From: Bacillota bacterium
GTDB lineage: Bacteria > Bacillota > Limnochordia > Limnochordales > DUMU01
Reading direction: 5' to 3'
Length of the DNA stretch: 47,068 bases
NCBI GenBank assembly: GCA_012839805.1
Contig: DUMU01000009.1
Span: 1-47,068 of the forward strand
This document shows, in pieces, positions 34,650 through 42,720 of this stretch (within the stretch, counting starts at the first letter, position 1; every line of letters starts with the position of its first letter). The notes under the pieces were generated by a model. The model had not been told where the DNA came from, did no database searches, and worked only from the letters and a program-made list of their open reading frames with translations. The translations under genes were made by a program, and so were the position numbers.

Positions 34650-34750
34650 CCAACCCCCGAGTGGCAACCCGCGGATGGCAACCCGGGGGTGCGGCCCGGG
34701 AATGGCGGCCGGGGGATGGCGACCGGGGGATGGCCGCTCGGGGGTGGGCG
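34650..34750. repeat. Intergenic degenerate tandem repeat, CCGGGGGATGGC type
   Basis: Roughly eight units of 12-15 bases such as CCGGGGGATGGCGA and CCCGCGGATGGCAA between the terminator and the hemolysin III gene. Non-coding, unlike the in-frame repeats elsewhere in the window. Confidence 0.8.
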
Positions 34751-34785
34751 GTTCTCTCGGCGCGGCTTATTTTCACGGGTTGCGT

Positions 34786-35442
34786 TCACCGGGGCGTCAC
34801 GAACCGCCAGATGGCCCAGAAGTGGCCGAAACTGCCGGCCATGACGAAGAGGTGCCACAGCTCGTGGAAGCCGAAGCGCCCGGGCGCAAGGCGGGGCCAC
34901 TTGAGGCCGTAGAAGAGGGCCCCAACCAGGTAGAAGAGGCCGCCGATCCCGATCCACAGGAAGGCCCCGGCCGGCAGCACCTGCCGCAGCAGTGGGAACA
35001 ATGGAAACACCAGGTTGCCGAAGGCCACGTACAGCAGCACCGTGAGCCACCTCGGGGTATCAAACCAGAGCATCTTCGTGACGATGCCGGCCGCCGCGAC
35101 GGCCCACACCAGGGCAAACAAGCTCCATCCCCACGGGCCCCGAAGAGGCCCCAGGAAGATGGGGCTGTACGTGCCGGCGATGAGCACGTAGATCATGGAG
35201 TGATCGATGCGCCGCAGAACGGCCGTCCCCCGAGCTGACAGCGGCAACAGGTGGTACAGGGCGCTGGCCGTGTACAGGAGAACGAGGCTCGTGCCGAAGA
35301 CCACGAACCCCACTACGGCCCACGAGCTGCCCCTCGCCGCGGCCGTTCGGACCAGCAGCACCAGGCCCACTGCGGACAGTACAGCGCCGGCGCCGTGCGT
35401 GAGCCCGTTCACCGGTTCCCGTAGATGAAAGGACAAGTTCAT
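34786..35442 (-). CDS. Hemolysin III / PAQR-family membrane protein
   Basis: 218 residues from ATG 35442 with GAGGGGAG upstream; the longer frame to 35526 has no ribosome site. Seven predicted membrane helices. Family motifs: REPVNGLTHGAGAVLS (first His), SALYHLLPLS (Ser and His), RRIDHSMIYVLIAGTYSPIF (Asp-His), and near the C-terminus FHELWHLFVMAGSFGHFWAI (His-x3-His). These Ser, Asp and His residues bind zinc in the related adiponectin receptors, which hydrolyse ceramide. Bacterial members are poorly characterised; the hemolysin name is historical. It is single and convergent with the tandem pair. Confidence 0.9.
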   Translation of the reverse strand: MNLSFHLREPVNGLTHGAGAVLSAVGLVLLVRTAAARGSSWAVVGFVVFGTSLVLLYTASALYHLLPLSARGTAVLRRIDHSMIYVLIAGTYSPIFLGPLRGPWGWSLFALVWAVAAAGIVTKMLWFDTPRWLTVLLYVAFGNLVFPLFPLLRQVLPAGAFLWIGIGGLFYLVGALFYGLKWPRLAPGRFGFHELWHLFVMAGSFGHFWAIWRFVTPR

Positions 35443-35832
35443 CGCTCCCCTCGTTTTCGCTCCCGGGTGCCGGCAGGGAAGTGCTGGTGCGCGCCCGCAA
35501 CCGGTGGCTGGACGCCCTGAGTACATCCGCCTCTCTTTTCGGCGGCCAGTTCAAGTTCCTGATGGTAACATCCTACACCCGGGACGTCACGGGGTCACCC
35601 CTTGGCGCGGCGTTGCCGGTGGTGCTCTCGGGCGGCCGGGTCGCATCTGGTCGGCCACAACGTGTTCTTCGACATGCGCCCACGGATACAGCGGCTTCAC
35701 GCGCTGCTGCCCCCTGGCGGCGCAAGGAACCTCCCCGACGAGGTTGCTGTCGGGGTCTTCCCCTTTGCCGTCGGAGTAGGTCATGCTAGGATGGACTCGC
35801 CGCGCAGGACCGGGGGACGAGGGGTGAATAGG
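35443..35832. other. Gap upstream of HEPN gene
   Basis: No gene is supported. One frame at about 35641-35675 reads LVGHNVFFDM, which recalls a DnaQ-type exonuclease strand, but nothing around it fits. The last 50 bases carry the HEPN ribosome site GGGGTGAATAGG. Confidence 0.45.
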
Positions 35833-36333
35833 ATGGAGCCTGTCGATGCGGAGGAGTACCGGCGGTGGCTAGGGCAGAGCGAGCACACGCTCGGTTCGGC
35901 CGCCCGCGATGCCCGGGAGTCGGACTACGGATGGGCCTGCTTCAAGGCTCAACAGGCTGCAGAGTACGCGCTCAAAGCCTTGCTCCGGGCAATCGGAGAC
36001 CCGGCCGCGGGCCATTCTCTGATCAAGTTGATGGAGATGCTCGAAACACGTGCCAGCATCAGCATCCCCGAAGAACTCCGGCAGGCGGCGCGCTTGCTCG
36101 ACAGGCACTATATTCCGCCACGGTACCCAGACGCCTTCCCCAGCGGCATGCCCTACGAGTTCTATGATGCATCCACGGCCGCTGAAGCCCTCGATGAAGC
36201 AAGGCGGGTCGTGGCGTTCGTCCGTGATCAGGCCGTGGCACTGGGCATTGAACGCCGCGACGAACCGCCGAGGCGGGGGTCGGAGGCGGACCAGGAAGCG
36301 GAGCCGGGGCGGGCACAGGACGAGAAGGCATGA
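35833..36333 (+). CDS. HEPN-domain protein of a HEPN-MNT pair
   Basis: 166 residues, ATG 35833. EYRRWLGQSEHTLGSAARDA, then DYGWACFKAQQAAEYALKAL (helix with the family s-x-A-c-F-h-a-Q-Q-a-a-E-k-a-L-K-A-l), HSLIKLMEML and ARLLDRHYIPPRYPDAFP. The last is the d-x-x-Y-i-p-x-R-Y-P-d motif of the HEPN group that pairs with minimal nucleotidyltransferases. A basic/acidic tail of 25 residues follows. The partner starts seven bases after the stop. Such pairs act as toxin-antitoxin modules, with the nucleotidyltransferase modifying or binding the HEPN RNase. Confidence 0.88.
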   Translation: MEPVDAEEYRRWLGQSEHTLGSAARDARESDYGWACFKAQQAAEYALKALLRAIGDPAAGHSLIKLMEMLETRASISIPEELRQAARLLDRHYIPPRYPDAFPSGMPYEFYDASTAAEALDEARRVVAFVRDQAVALGIERRDEPPRRGSEADQEAEPGRAQDEKA

Positions 36334-36340
36334 GCGAGGC

Positions 36341-36778
36341 ATGAGCAACGACGCGAGAATGCACCCGGCACTGCAGCGACGCATCAAAGAGCGGGAGGAT
36401 CTACTCCGCATCGCCCGCCGCTACGCTCGGAAGCTTGCTGAGAGAGTGCCGCTGCGGTGGGTCGTCGTGGCAGGGTCGGTGGCGCGCGGGGACTTTCACG
36501 ACGGTTCGGACGTCGACGTGCTGGTCGTCAGTGACGCGCTGCCGCCGCAACCCCTACGCCGGACCGAGATACTGTTTGCCGTCGCCGAGGGCGGCGTGGA
36601 GCCCAAGGGCCTGACCTCAGAAGAGGCGAGGCGCGAAGCCGAGCGGCGCAACCCGCTGGTGCTCGAGGCCCTTACCGGTGGCGTGGTCGTCTACCCCGAG
36701 GGGCTTTCGCTGGAAGAGGTGCGTGTCGGGCTGGGGATCGACCATGGCGGCGACCCGCAGCCGTCGGCCCACGAGTAG
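36341..36778 (+). CDS. Minimal nucleotidyltransferase (MNT) of the HEPN-MNT pair
   Basis: 145 residues from ATG 36341. VVVAGSVARGDFHDGSDVDV (about 40-59) is the pol-beta-type G-S-x-A-R-G-x-x-x-x-x-S-D-x-D signature with both metal-binding aspartates. A third acidic position is not obvious. Residues 90-145 form helical caps with EEARREAERRNPLVLEALTG. In known pairs the MNT adenylylates or otherwise blocks the HEPN toxin. Gene order here is HEPN first, MNT second. Confidence 0.88.
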   Translation: MSNDARMHPALQRRIKEREDLLRIARRYARKLAERVPLRWVVVAGSVARGDFHDGSDVDVLVVSDALPPQPLRRTEILFAVAEGGVEPKGLTSEEARREAERRNPLVLEALTGGVVVYPEGLSLEEVRVGLGIDHGGDPQPSAHE

Positions 36779-37116
36779 CCACGACCCACACCGCCAGTAC
36801 CGGCAGGACGCCAGCGACCATCTCCCCATTGACACTCGCGCTGCACCTACAGGCAAGGAAAGACGGAACCCTGGTCGGTGGTAGCGGGAGCGCTGCGGCC
36901 GCGCAGTGGTATACTGGGTCTGCCGACACTATCCCGAAGGCCAAGGGGCGTCCGCGCGAATGGTGTAGGCCACCGGAACCCATGGATGGCCGCGACGGTT
37001 GTCGACGGCAGGCGGTTCATCGAGTGGCTGCGCCAGGCAATCACTCAGGATGAAGAGAGCGCAATCAAGCGGTGGGGCTAAACGGCAGTTCCGTGGAAAA
37101 GTAGGAGGGGGGAAAG
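36779..37116. other. Gap with one possible gene scrap
   Basis: A frame ending at 37081 reads VVDGRRFIEWLRQAITQDEE and SAIKRWG before its stop, a coherent helix that may be the end of a lost gene. A V-V-D-G-x-x-x-x-x-W-L motif is common in restriction-linked proteins. No start or upstream domain is visible. AGGAGGGGGGAAAG at 37103-37116 is the ribosome site of the next gene. Confidence 0.4.
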
Positions 37117-37323
37117 ATGGCTTCGCAGGTCCGTTATCTGGTTAATGAAGAAGGCCAGCGCGTGGGGGTTGTGCTCGACCTCAAGGAGTACGAGAAGATG
37201 TTGCAGGAGCTTGAGGAACTGGAGGCGATCCGGGCTTACGATGCTGCTAAAGCCTCGGGTGATGAGGCCATTCCATTGGATCAGGCCGTGGCTGAAATCG
37301 AGCGGGACAGGACAGCTAAATGA
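37117..37323 (+). CDS. Antitoxin of a RelE-type pair
   Basis: 68 residues from ATG 37117 with a strong AGGAGGGGGG site. QVRYLVNEEGQRVGVVLDLK and EYEKMLQELEELEAIRAYD match the short Phd/RelB-like antitoxins that open with a beta hairpin, carry an L-x-E-Y-E-k-m-l-e-x-L-e-d-L helix and end in an acidic tail, which wraps the toxin. The stop overlaps the toxin start (ATGA). Confidence 0.85.
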   Translation: MASQVRYLVNEEGQRVGVVLDLKEYEKMLQELEELEAIRAYDAAKASGDEAIPLDQAVAEIERDRTAK

Positions 37324-37574
37324 AGTACTCCGTGTTCATTCTGCGCCGGGCGCAGAAGGAACTGGGCGGCCTGTCGCTCGAGGTTTACCCTCGGGTACTG
37401 GATGCCATCCGCAACCTGGCTCATGACACGAGGCCCCCGGGCGTCCGCAAGCTTATCGGTCGCGAAGGGTGGCGGCTCCGAGTAGGTGACTACCGGGTTA
37501 TATACGAAGTAGACGATGAAAACCGACGCGTCACAGTGCTTCACATTGGCCATCGTCGCGACGTGTACGACTGA
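37320..37574 (+). CDS. RelE/ParE-family toxin
   Basis: 84 residues. MKYSVFILRRAQKELGGLSL, then GVRKLIGREGWRLRVGDYRV and IYEVDDENRRVTVLHIGHRR plus DVY show the complete RelE fold: two helices, then R-l-R-v-G-d-Y-R-v-i-Y-e-i and a C-terminal H-R-x-x-v-Y. RelE proteins of this type cleave mRNA on the ribosome. It is complete and co-translated with its antitoxin. Confidence 0.9.
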   Translation: MKYSVFILRRAQKELGGLSLEVYPRVLDAIRNLAHDTRPPGVRKLIGREGWRLRVGDYRVIYEVDDENRRVTVLHIGHRRDVYD

Positions 37575-37663
37575 ACGGCCCCGCTCCAGTGTGAGAGTGG
37601 AAATCGGACCGGTGATGAGCGGTCGATACTCGTGTTGCGCTAGGATCAAGGAACCCGGTCGCT

Positions 37664-37843
37664 ATGACGGTATGTTTCGTGTCACATGACGCAGGGCTGG
37701 GCGGGGCCAGCCGAGCGCTCATCGAGTTGGTGGATGCCTTGCAGAACCTGGGCATCCGGTGCCGGGTCGTTGTGCCGGGAAAAGGGCGGCGGTGCGACAA
37801 GGTAGGGCTCGGCGCGGGCCGGTGTTTCAAGCGACCGACATGA
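37664..37843 (+). pseudogene. Glycosyltransferase N-terminal stub
   Basis: 59 residues: MTVCFVSHDAGLGGASRALI followed by ELVDALQNLGIRCRVVVPGK is the typical first strand-loop-helix-strand of GT4-type glycosyltransferases (h-h-x-l-G-G-a-x-x-x-l-x-x-L-a-x-x-L). It then runs into unrelated sequence and stops inside the SGNH pseudogene. The acceptor/donor domains are missing. The junction with the SGNH fragment lies at about 37815-37835. Confidence 0.7.
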
Positions 37844-38400
37844 ACCACATGCCTGCCACCGGCCGGTGCGGTTTAGACCTCTACCTCGGGCGGCCGGGTG
37901 AACCGCGCTTCTGCAGTGTCACCAAGTACGACCTCAAGGCGACGGCTTACGAGTACAAGCTCCTCGATATGGGTACGGGGACGCCCACCGGCAGCGGGGC
38001 CGGGCTCAAGGCTGCCACCATCAACTTCCCGCCCTACGCGTACACCGGTCGCTTGATCTTCTACGGGTCGTCCATCACCCAGGGCGGATGCGCCTCCCGG
38101 CCGGGGCGACCCGGAAGTGGCCCGGCTCATCGCTCAGATCCCCGATCCTCGCCTGCTGGTTCTCGATTACGAACCCAACTGCGTCAGCACCGAGCTGTTC
38201 CGCCAGACGCTACCGCAGTTCATCCGGATCTTCCGGGAAGCACACCCGCTCGTCCCCATTCTGGTGGTCTCGTGCATCCCCTTTGCTTCCGATCTGGTGG
38301 ATGAGAATGTGTTGCAGGCACGCTGGGAGCGAAGGGAGTTCTAGCGGCAGGCCGTCGCCGATCTCCGTGCCGGCCCCCGCCAATCGCCTTCAGCCCGTCC
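37821..38400 (+). pseudogene. Decayed SGNH esterase, copy of the gene at 10282
   Basis: Aligns from DMNHMPATGRCGLDLYLGRP through the GRLIFYGSSITQGGCASRPG nucleophile block to YEPNCVSTEL, QFIRIFREAH and NVLQA. Three lesions are visible: the N-terminal third is replaced by the glycosyltransferase stub; about 21 codons are missing after NFP, between short CTTCCC repeats; and about 24 codons are missing after CASRPG (block II lost), with a frame change. A CAG to TAG change then ends the frame at 38344, and the catalytic Asp-His block is absent. It stands beside namZ, a likely original context for this esterase. Confidence 0.85.
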
Positions 38401-38470
38401 CCGGATCTTGCGGCAGCTCTGCAGCTCTTCACTTGCTGCCGGAAGTTTGCCGCTGCCTATCACTCACGCG

Positions 38471-39670
38471 TCACTCATACAGGTGGTACTTCCGGGTCTG
38501 GGCGGCAAAGCGCCGCGCCTGTTCGTCCCAGCCGGCCAGGATTGCCTCCGCTTCGTCGCCCGCGTCAATCCGGCGGCGCAACTCGTCTCCCCCGGCGAGC
38601 AGGTCAATAAAGTAATGCCAGGGTGAACGGTCCCCTACCTCTGTCGCCGGTTGATGCGGCCGGCGCCAGTCAAACTTATCGGGAAATAGCTTGTGCGCGG
38701 TCGCCAGCATGTGCACACCGACGGAGACGGCGCGCACCGCGGACCGTTCAACAATGTGAACTTGTACGCCGCCACACAGCTGACCCTGATGCTTGCTGAA
38801 GGTCGGTACGAACCACAGGGGGCGAAAGATCACTCCTGGCAAATCCAGCGCGTTAAGAGCCTCGGCCCAGCGATACGGATCAATACCGGGAGCGCCGATG
38901 ATCTCAAACGGCCTGGTCGTCCCCCGGCCCTCCGAGAAGGTCGTTCCCTCGAAGAGACAGGTGCCGGGATAGAGGGTAAGCCCCTCCAACGTGGGCAGGT
39001 TGGGCGACGGCATCACAAACGGCAGGCCGGTATCGTCATACCACATCTCCCGCCGCCAGCCCGAGAGAGGTACTACTGTCAAGTCGGCGGGCTTAGCTTG
39101 GCCGTCGTTGAAGAGCAGGGCGAGTTCCCCGATGGTCATTCCGGTCCGTATCGTAATCGGCCGCCGGCCCACGAATGAGGCGAACTGCTCATCGAGGATG
39201 TTGCCCTCGGTAACCGCGCCCGTAATGGGGTTGGGGCGGTCGAGGACAACCACGGGCAGGTCGTATTCCGCCGCCGCTTCCAGCAGGTAGGAAAGAGTGT
39301 AGAGGTAAGTATAATAGCGGCAACCGGCATCCTGGATATCAAAGATGAAAAGATCAAGGTCACGCACCATCTCCGGCGTCGGGCGCCGGGTTTTGCCGTA
39401 TAGGCTGTACACGGGTAAGCCGGTACGGGGATCGATCTCATCATCAATGTGAACTCCGTCCTGTGCCGCCCCTCTGACGCCGTGTTCGGGGCCGAACAGC
39501 GCCTTCAGCCGAACCAGTTCTCCTCTGGAGAGCAGCTCGATGTTGGCCCGCGCCCGGGAGTCGATGCCGGTCGGGTTGGTTACCAGACCCGCCCGGGCCC
39601 CCCGAAACCGCCTGGTTGCCTCATGGCTACCGGATAGAAAGACTTCCAGGCCACTGGCCACTATGCTCAT
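38471..39670 (-). CDS. namZ: Exo-beta-N-acetylmuramidase NamZ (DUF1343)
   Basis: 399 residues from ATG 39670, preceded by AAGGAGGTTAGCC; the longer frame to 39718 is ignored. DUF1343 motifs: GLVTNPTGIDSRARANIELL, FGPEHGVRGAAQDG, DLDLFIFDIQDAGCRYYTYL, VVVLDRPNPI, MPSPNLPTLEGLTLYPGTCL and FEGTTFSEGRGTTRPFEIIG. NamZ removes terminal N-acetylmuramic acid from peptidoglycan fragments for cell-wall recycling. The conserved Glu in GPEHG and the F-E-G-T block are intact. No signal peptide is seen at this start, so it may be cytosolic. Confidence 0.92.
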   Translation of the reverse strand: MSIVASGLEVFLSGSHEATRRFRGARAGLVTNPTGIDSRARANIELLSRGELVRLKALFGPEHGVRGAAQDGVHIDDEIDPRTGLPVYSLYGKTRRPTPEMVRDLDLFIFDIQDAGCRYYTYLYTLSYLLEAAAEYDLPVVVLDRPNPITGAVTEGNILDEQFASFVGRRPITIRTGMTIGELALLFNDGQAKPADLTVVPLSGWRREMWYDDTGLPFVMPSPNLPTLEGLTLYPGTCLFEGTTFSEGRGTTRPFEIIGAPGIDPYRWAEALNALDLPGVIFRPLWFVPTFSKHQGQLCGGVQVHIVERSAVRAVSVGVHMLATAHKLFPDKFDWRRPHQPATEVGDRSPWHYFIDLLAGGDELRRRIDAGDEAEAILAGWDEQARRFAAQTRKYHLYE

Positions 39671-40111
39671 GGCTAACCTCCTTGCGTCTCCTTCTCTCAG
39701 GCTATAGAGTCGGACCAACCCTTGGCGGCCGGCCGCTGGAATGGGGGTTCGGTACGAGCCACCCGTATCCTCTTGGAGGGTGTGGCGGCGTGGAACGAGG
39801 GGACGGCAACAAACGAAGATGACCCGTTACTCTCGGAGACGAGAGTCTGCTGGCCGGAGCGATCGTGCCCGCCACTCTTGCCGTTTTTCGGCCCTTGTCA
39901 TTCGGTGTGATCCTCCCCTCCGGAGATTCCGGGGAAATTAACGCCGAGGCCACGGGAAGTAACCGGGTGGGCATAGTTTGACGCTCACGGTCGAAGCGAA
40001 AGCCTGGAAGTTCATCTCCCCGTTGGATATAGTATGGGCAGACAGCAGAGCCGCCGACGTTAGCGCATGCGAACATGTGTGTGGCAACCTGCCATGGGGA
40101 GGACCGGCCGA
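39671..40111. other. Gap between divergent namZ and the SDH protease genes
   Basis: No convincing ORF. Presumably holds divergent promoters; none was clear enough to mark. Confidence 0.5.
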
Positions 40112-40318
40112 ATGCTCAAGGCGCTTGAGCGCGCTATAGCAGATCAGGGGGGCGACCCCTGCGATCTGCAGCGCATACGCGAGGCAAGAAGAGTGCTGAG
40201 GGACTACCACCGGCTAAGGGAGAAGCTCGGTCTTGACACGGTTGGGGAGGAACGCGAGGAGCGACACAGCCACGCGCAAAAGCCGAGGAGGCGGGATGGT
40301 GGACGCCCCGCCGGATGA
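40112..40318 (+). CDS. Small helical protein upstream of the SDH protease
   Basis: 68 residues from ATG 40112, GGGGAGGA eight bases upstream. MLKALERAIADQGGDPCDLQ and RIREARRVLRDYHRLREKLG are two charged helices, and the C-terminus is basic. It overlaps the start of the protease gene by 23 bases in another frame, so translation is probably coupled. No family is recognised. It may be an adaptor or inhibitor of the protease. Confidence 0.55.
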   Translation: MLKALERAIADQGGDPCDLQRIREARRVLRDYHRLREKLGLDTVGEEREERHSHAQKPRRRDGGRPAG

Positions 40319-41204
40319 TAGTAGTGAAACCCAGATGGGGCAGCGCTTGGAGCAGGTGGCCTTGCTGCTGAGACACCTGGAGGTGCTACGGGGGCGCCCT
40401 GTCATTGCGCTGATTGCACCTGAGTTTCCCATTGTGCCGGAAATGGTCCAGGCATTCAACCAGGTTCTTCGTAGAATGCCCGAGGTCTCGCAACTTGATC
40501 TCCTGCTTGAATCCTCTGGCGGCGACGTTGACTCCGCCGTCAAGATCGCGAAACTGTGCTTCAATTACACACAGGACTTTCAAGTGCTCGTACCGTTCTA
40601 CGCGAAGAGCGCGGCAAGCCTTCTTGCTCTCTATGGTAAAACCCTTGTGATGACGAAGGCCTCTGAGCTGGGGCCTGTGGACCCTCAGGTGCGGCCACCT
40701 GGCGTGAGGGACCAATGGGTTCCCGCGCACTCCGTTGATGAAGCCGTTAAGTTCATCGGCGAGGTTGAAGAGCCCATCGTCAAGGCAGCCCTCGTCGAAA
40801 AGCTGGATCCGTACATCATTGGCGCCTATCGGAACGCGCAAGAAGCATCGAGGCAGTACCTGTCAGAGGCCCTCGCGCTGCACTCACAAGCGAAGAGAGA
40901 CGAGGTCGTCGAGGTCTTCACCCGGCGCCTACGCTCGCATGGGTACCCTATTGACCGCGAGCGCTGCCGTGAACTGGGGTTGAACGTGCAATTCCCCGAC
41001 CCGCAGGTGGAGAAGGCCATGGAAGACGTACAGGAGTTGTACGAGGAGATCCTGACCACCGTCGGGCGGTTCGCGTTTATTGTCCAGTCCCAGGTGGGGT
41101 GGTACGTGCAGGTTCGGAGCCGAATCTACAAGCGCTACCTCGGTTCGGAAGCAACAACCTCGGGAGCTCTACCAGAGGTGGCGCCCGCCTCGGACGACGG
41201 GTGA
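40296..41204 (+). CDS. Serine dehydratase-type (SDH) ClpP-fold protease
   Basis: 302 residues from ATG 40296, AGGAGGCGGG upstream. RPVIALIAPEFPIVPEMVQA then LDLLLESSGGDVDSAVKIAK (crotonase/ClpP oxyanion loop, S-G-G), VPFYAKSAASLLALYGKTLV (nucleophile serine in K-S-A-A-S) and KASELGPVDPQ match the SDH_sah family of SppA/ClpP-like proteases. The family is often membrane-associated in archaea. Here no membrane helix is evident, and the C-terminal half is helical. The substrate is unknown. Confidence 0.82.
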   Translation: MVDAPPDDSSETQMGQRLEQVALLLRHLEVLRGRPVIALIAPEFPIVPEMVQAFNQVLRRMPEVSQLDLLLESSGGDVDSAVKIAKLCFNYTQDFQVLVPFYAKSAASLLALYGKTLVMTKASELGPVDPQVRPPGVRDQWVPAHSVDEAVKFIGEVEEPIVKAALVEKLDPYIIGAYRNAQEASRQYLSEALALHSQAKRDEVVEVFTRRLRSHGYPIDRERCRELGLNVQFPDPQVEKAMEDVQELYEEILTTVGRFAFIVQSQVGWYVQVRSRIYKRYLGSEATTSGALPEVAPASDDG

Positions 41205-41219
41205 CTCGTCGTGAGGCTC

Positions 41220-41335
41220 CTCATCCGCTCATGCCGTTTTTGAAGGAGCTGGACGGGTGCGGGTACGGGCAGTACTTCCAGCTCGCCGTGAACAGGTATC
41301 CCCTCGAGCTCGAACAACCCCTGGAGGAGGTCCTG
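41220..41335 (+). pseudogene. DUF1848 fragment
   Basis: PLMPFLKELDGCGYGQYFQL and AVNRYPLELEQPLEEVL align with PLMQHLQELDERGYRYYFQF and TVNGYPRQIEPRVPTLEECI in the intact DUF1848 gene at 15940-16050. Only about 40 codons remain. It abuts a helicase fragment. Confidence 0.7.
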
Positions 41336-41379
41336 CCTGGCGGCTCTCGATGGGGTTCGGCGAGGTTTGCGCCGGAGCC

Positions 41380-41763
41380 CAAGAGTAAGCCCAGCTCGGG
41401 GTGTGGGATGCAAGCAGATGGCAGGTCGCGCAGTGCATCAACGGCGACCCGCATTCGCCTCGCGAGCTCGAGGGAGCGGCCCAGCCCGAGGGTCGCGTGG
41501 CTCCGGGCGATCTGGACGTCGCTTCGCCGGTCCGAATCCCGAAGGAGCTCAAGGATCTCTACCGCAAACTCGAACGGTTGCGCAGGGGAACGCGGACCAT
41601 CTACGAAGAGCAAGGGGTCCACACGCTCTTCGTCCCGCTCGGTCTGTTGCAATGGCGAGAGACGTACCATTCCGGGGAGCAAATCCGCAGCCCGCTCCTG
41701 CTCGTTCCGGTGCAGTTGGAGCGAACCGTGCAGCGCCTGCGCTTTCTTTTCAAGCATGCGTAG
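41380..41763 (+). pseudogene. DUF4011 helicase N-terminal fragment
   Basis: ELKDLYRKLERLRRGTRTIY, EEQGVHTLFVPLGLLQWRE and RSPLLLVPVQLERT give the DUF4011 signature: a-r-x-x-x-e-E-q-G-v-n-t-L-y-l-a-l-G-f-L-x-W, then a-P-l-l-L-v-P-V-x-L-e-r. In full-length proteins this domain precedes an SF1 helicase and often a Vsr-type nuclease, in predicted defence systems. The frame ends at 41763 without the helicase domain. Confidence 0.75.
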
Positions 41764-41929
41764 ATGGCCAGGCAGATGGGAGCCAACGGTTACCGCCGGG
41801 ACAGTTAAGCGTTTCACGAAGGAACGCTGCGGCAGTGCAATCGGTGACATCCTCGCCCAGGTCGTTTCCCAACAGCCCCGAGGACGGGGCGGGGCGGGCG
41901 CTGCGTCTGCTAGCCGGTCGTCGGGCCGT

Positions 41930-42030
41930 TTTCAATTAGCGTAATGTCGTCGATGGCGCAATCACCGCCGTTGTGCAAGCCAAAGACGAGCCGGTAGTCG
42001 CTTGCCTCACCCGTTTGGAATGTGCTGGTC
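41930..42030 (-). pseudogene. Carbohydrate-binding-module end fragment
   Basis: The minus strand reads IETSTFQTGEASDYRLVFGL, then HNGGDCAIDDITLIEN. A closing strand of the form y-r-l-x-f-x-l-g-g-x-x-x-x-x-x-i-D-D-v-x-l is the C-terminus of CBM4/9-type beta-sandwiches. About 33 codons remain. Confidence 0.6.
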
Positions 42031-42312
42031 TCAATATCACTGAGCGAGTTGAGCAGAAGGGTCGGCTTAAGCCCTTACCACCTTACTCGTAGTTTTCGCG
42101 AGGCTTACGGGATGCCGGCAATGGAATACTATCGTCACCGCAAGATGAGTCGCGCCTGCGCTCTGCTCAAGCTGGGCCACATGTCAGTAGGTGAAATCGC
42201 CAACCGCCTTGGGTTCAAGTCGGTACAGTCCTTTAGTCGTGCCTTTACCAGGGAGATCGGCGTGAGTCCCCAGGCCTACAATCGAAGAGCGCTGCCATCC
42301 AGCCCATTCTGA
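42022..42312 (+). pseudogene. AraC-family regulator, DNA-binding domain only
   Basis: 96 residues: SLSELSRRVGLSPYHLTRSF with REAYGMPAMEYYRHRKMSRA, then LKLGHMSVGEIANRLGFKSV and FSRAFTREIGVSPQAYNRR. Both helix-turn-helix motifs are present, but the first starts almost at the beginning of the frame, and the upstream DNA codes for a CBM scrap on the other strand. The sensor domain has therefore been lost. A GTG/TTG start could still give a small DNA-binding protein. Confidence 0.75.
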
Positions 42313-42720
42313 GCAACTACCGGAGCGCCAAGGTCTCCGGGATTCCGGCGTCCGACAGTAACCCAGGGCGAAGGGAGCCCAGTCAAGCGGTGGACGCCAA
42401 GTTGGAGCAGGGGAGGAATTCGAGCCACCCGACGCCGGCGGCGCAGCTCCCCAAGCTTGCGAGCATACGACGGCCGGATGCCGGTTCACTCGGCATTGTA
42501 TTCAAAGAAGGAAATACGTGCTATACGGAAGAAGTTCGAAGTACGTGGTGTGTCGGTAAGCGGGGGATGGCCGTGAAGCTCGAGCAGGTTCGCATCACCC
42601 ATTTAGCAGGTCGGTAAGAGGCTCGCTAACGGGATCAGGCGGAGTTGTGAGACCACCAGCCCTGTCGGCGTGATATCGTGATACGTCGAAGACAAAGTGC
42701 GTTTGCGGAGGACCGAAGGC
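42313..42720. other. Gap upstream of the rhamnose operon
   Basis: No firm gene. A 32-residue frame at 42478-42576 with YSKKEIRAIRKKFEVRGVSV resembles the start of short phage/plasmid regulators but then breaks. GGAGGACCG just before 42721 is the rfbB ribosome site. Confidence 0.45.

Noticed and set aside
34546-35238. 230-codon plus-strand frame opposite the hemolysin III gene
   Set aside because: Antisense of a conserved membrane protein and of a GC-rich intergenic repeat; no ribosome site.
35641-35675. DnaQ-type exonuclease motif LVGHNVFFDM
   Set aside because: Ten residues only; no other exonuclease motifs within 300 bases in any frame.
41221-41850. 209-codon minus-strand frame
   Set aside because: Overlaps recognisable DUF1848 and DUF4011 fragments on the other strand and has no motif of its own.
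42478-42576. Short phage/plasmid regulator start (KKEIRAIRKKF)
   Set aside because: Frame breaks after 32 codons and the characteristic W-A-x-x-x-G-F continuation is missing.
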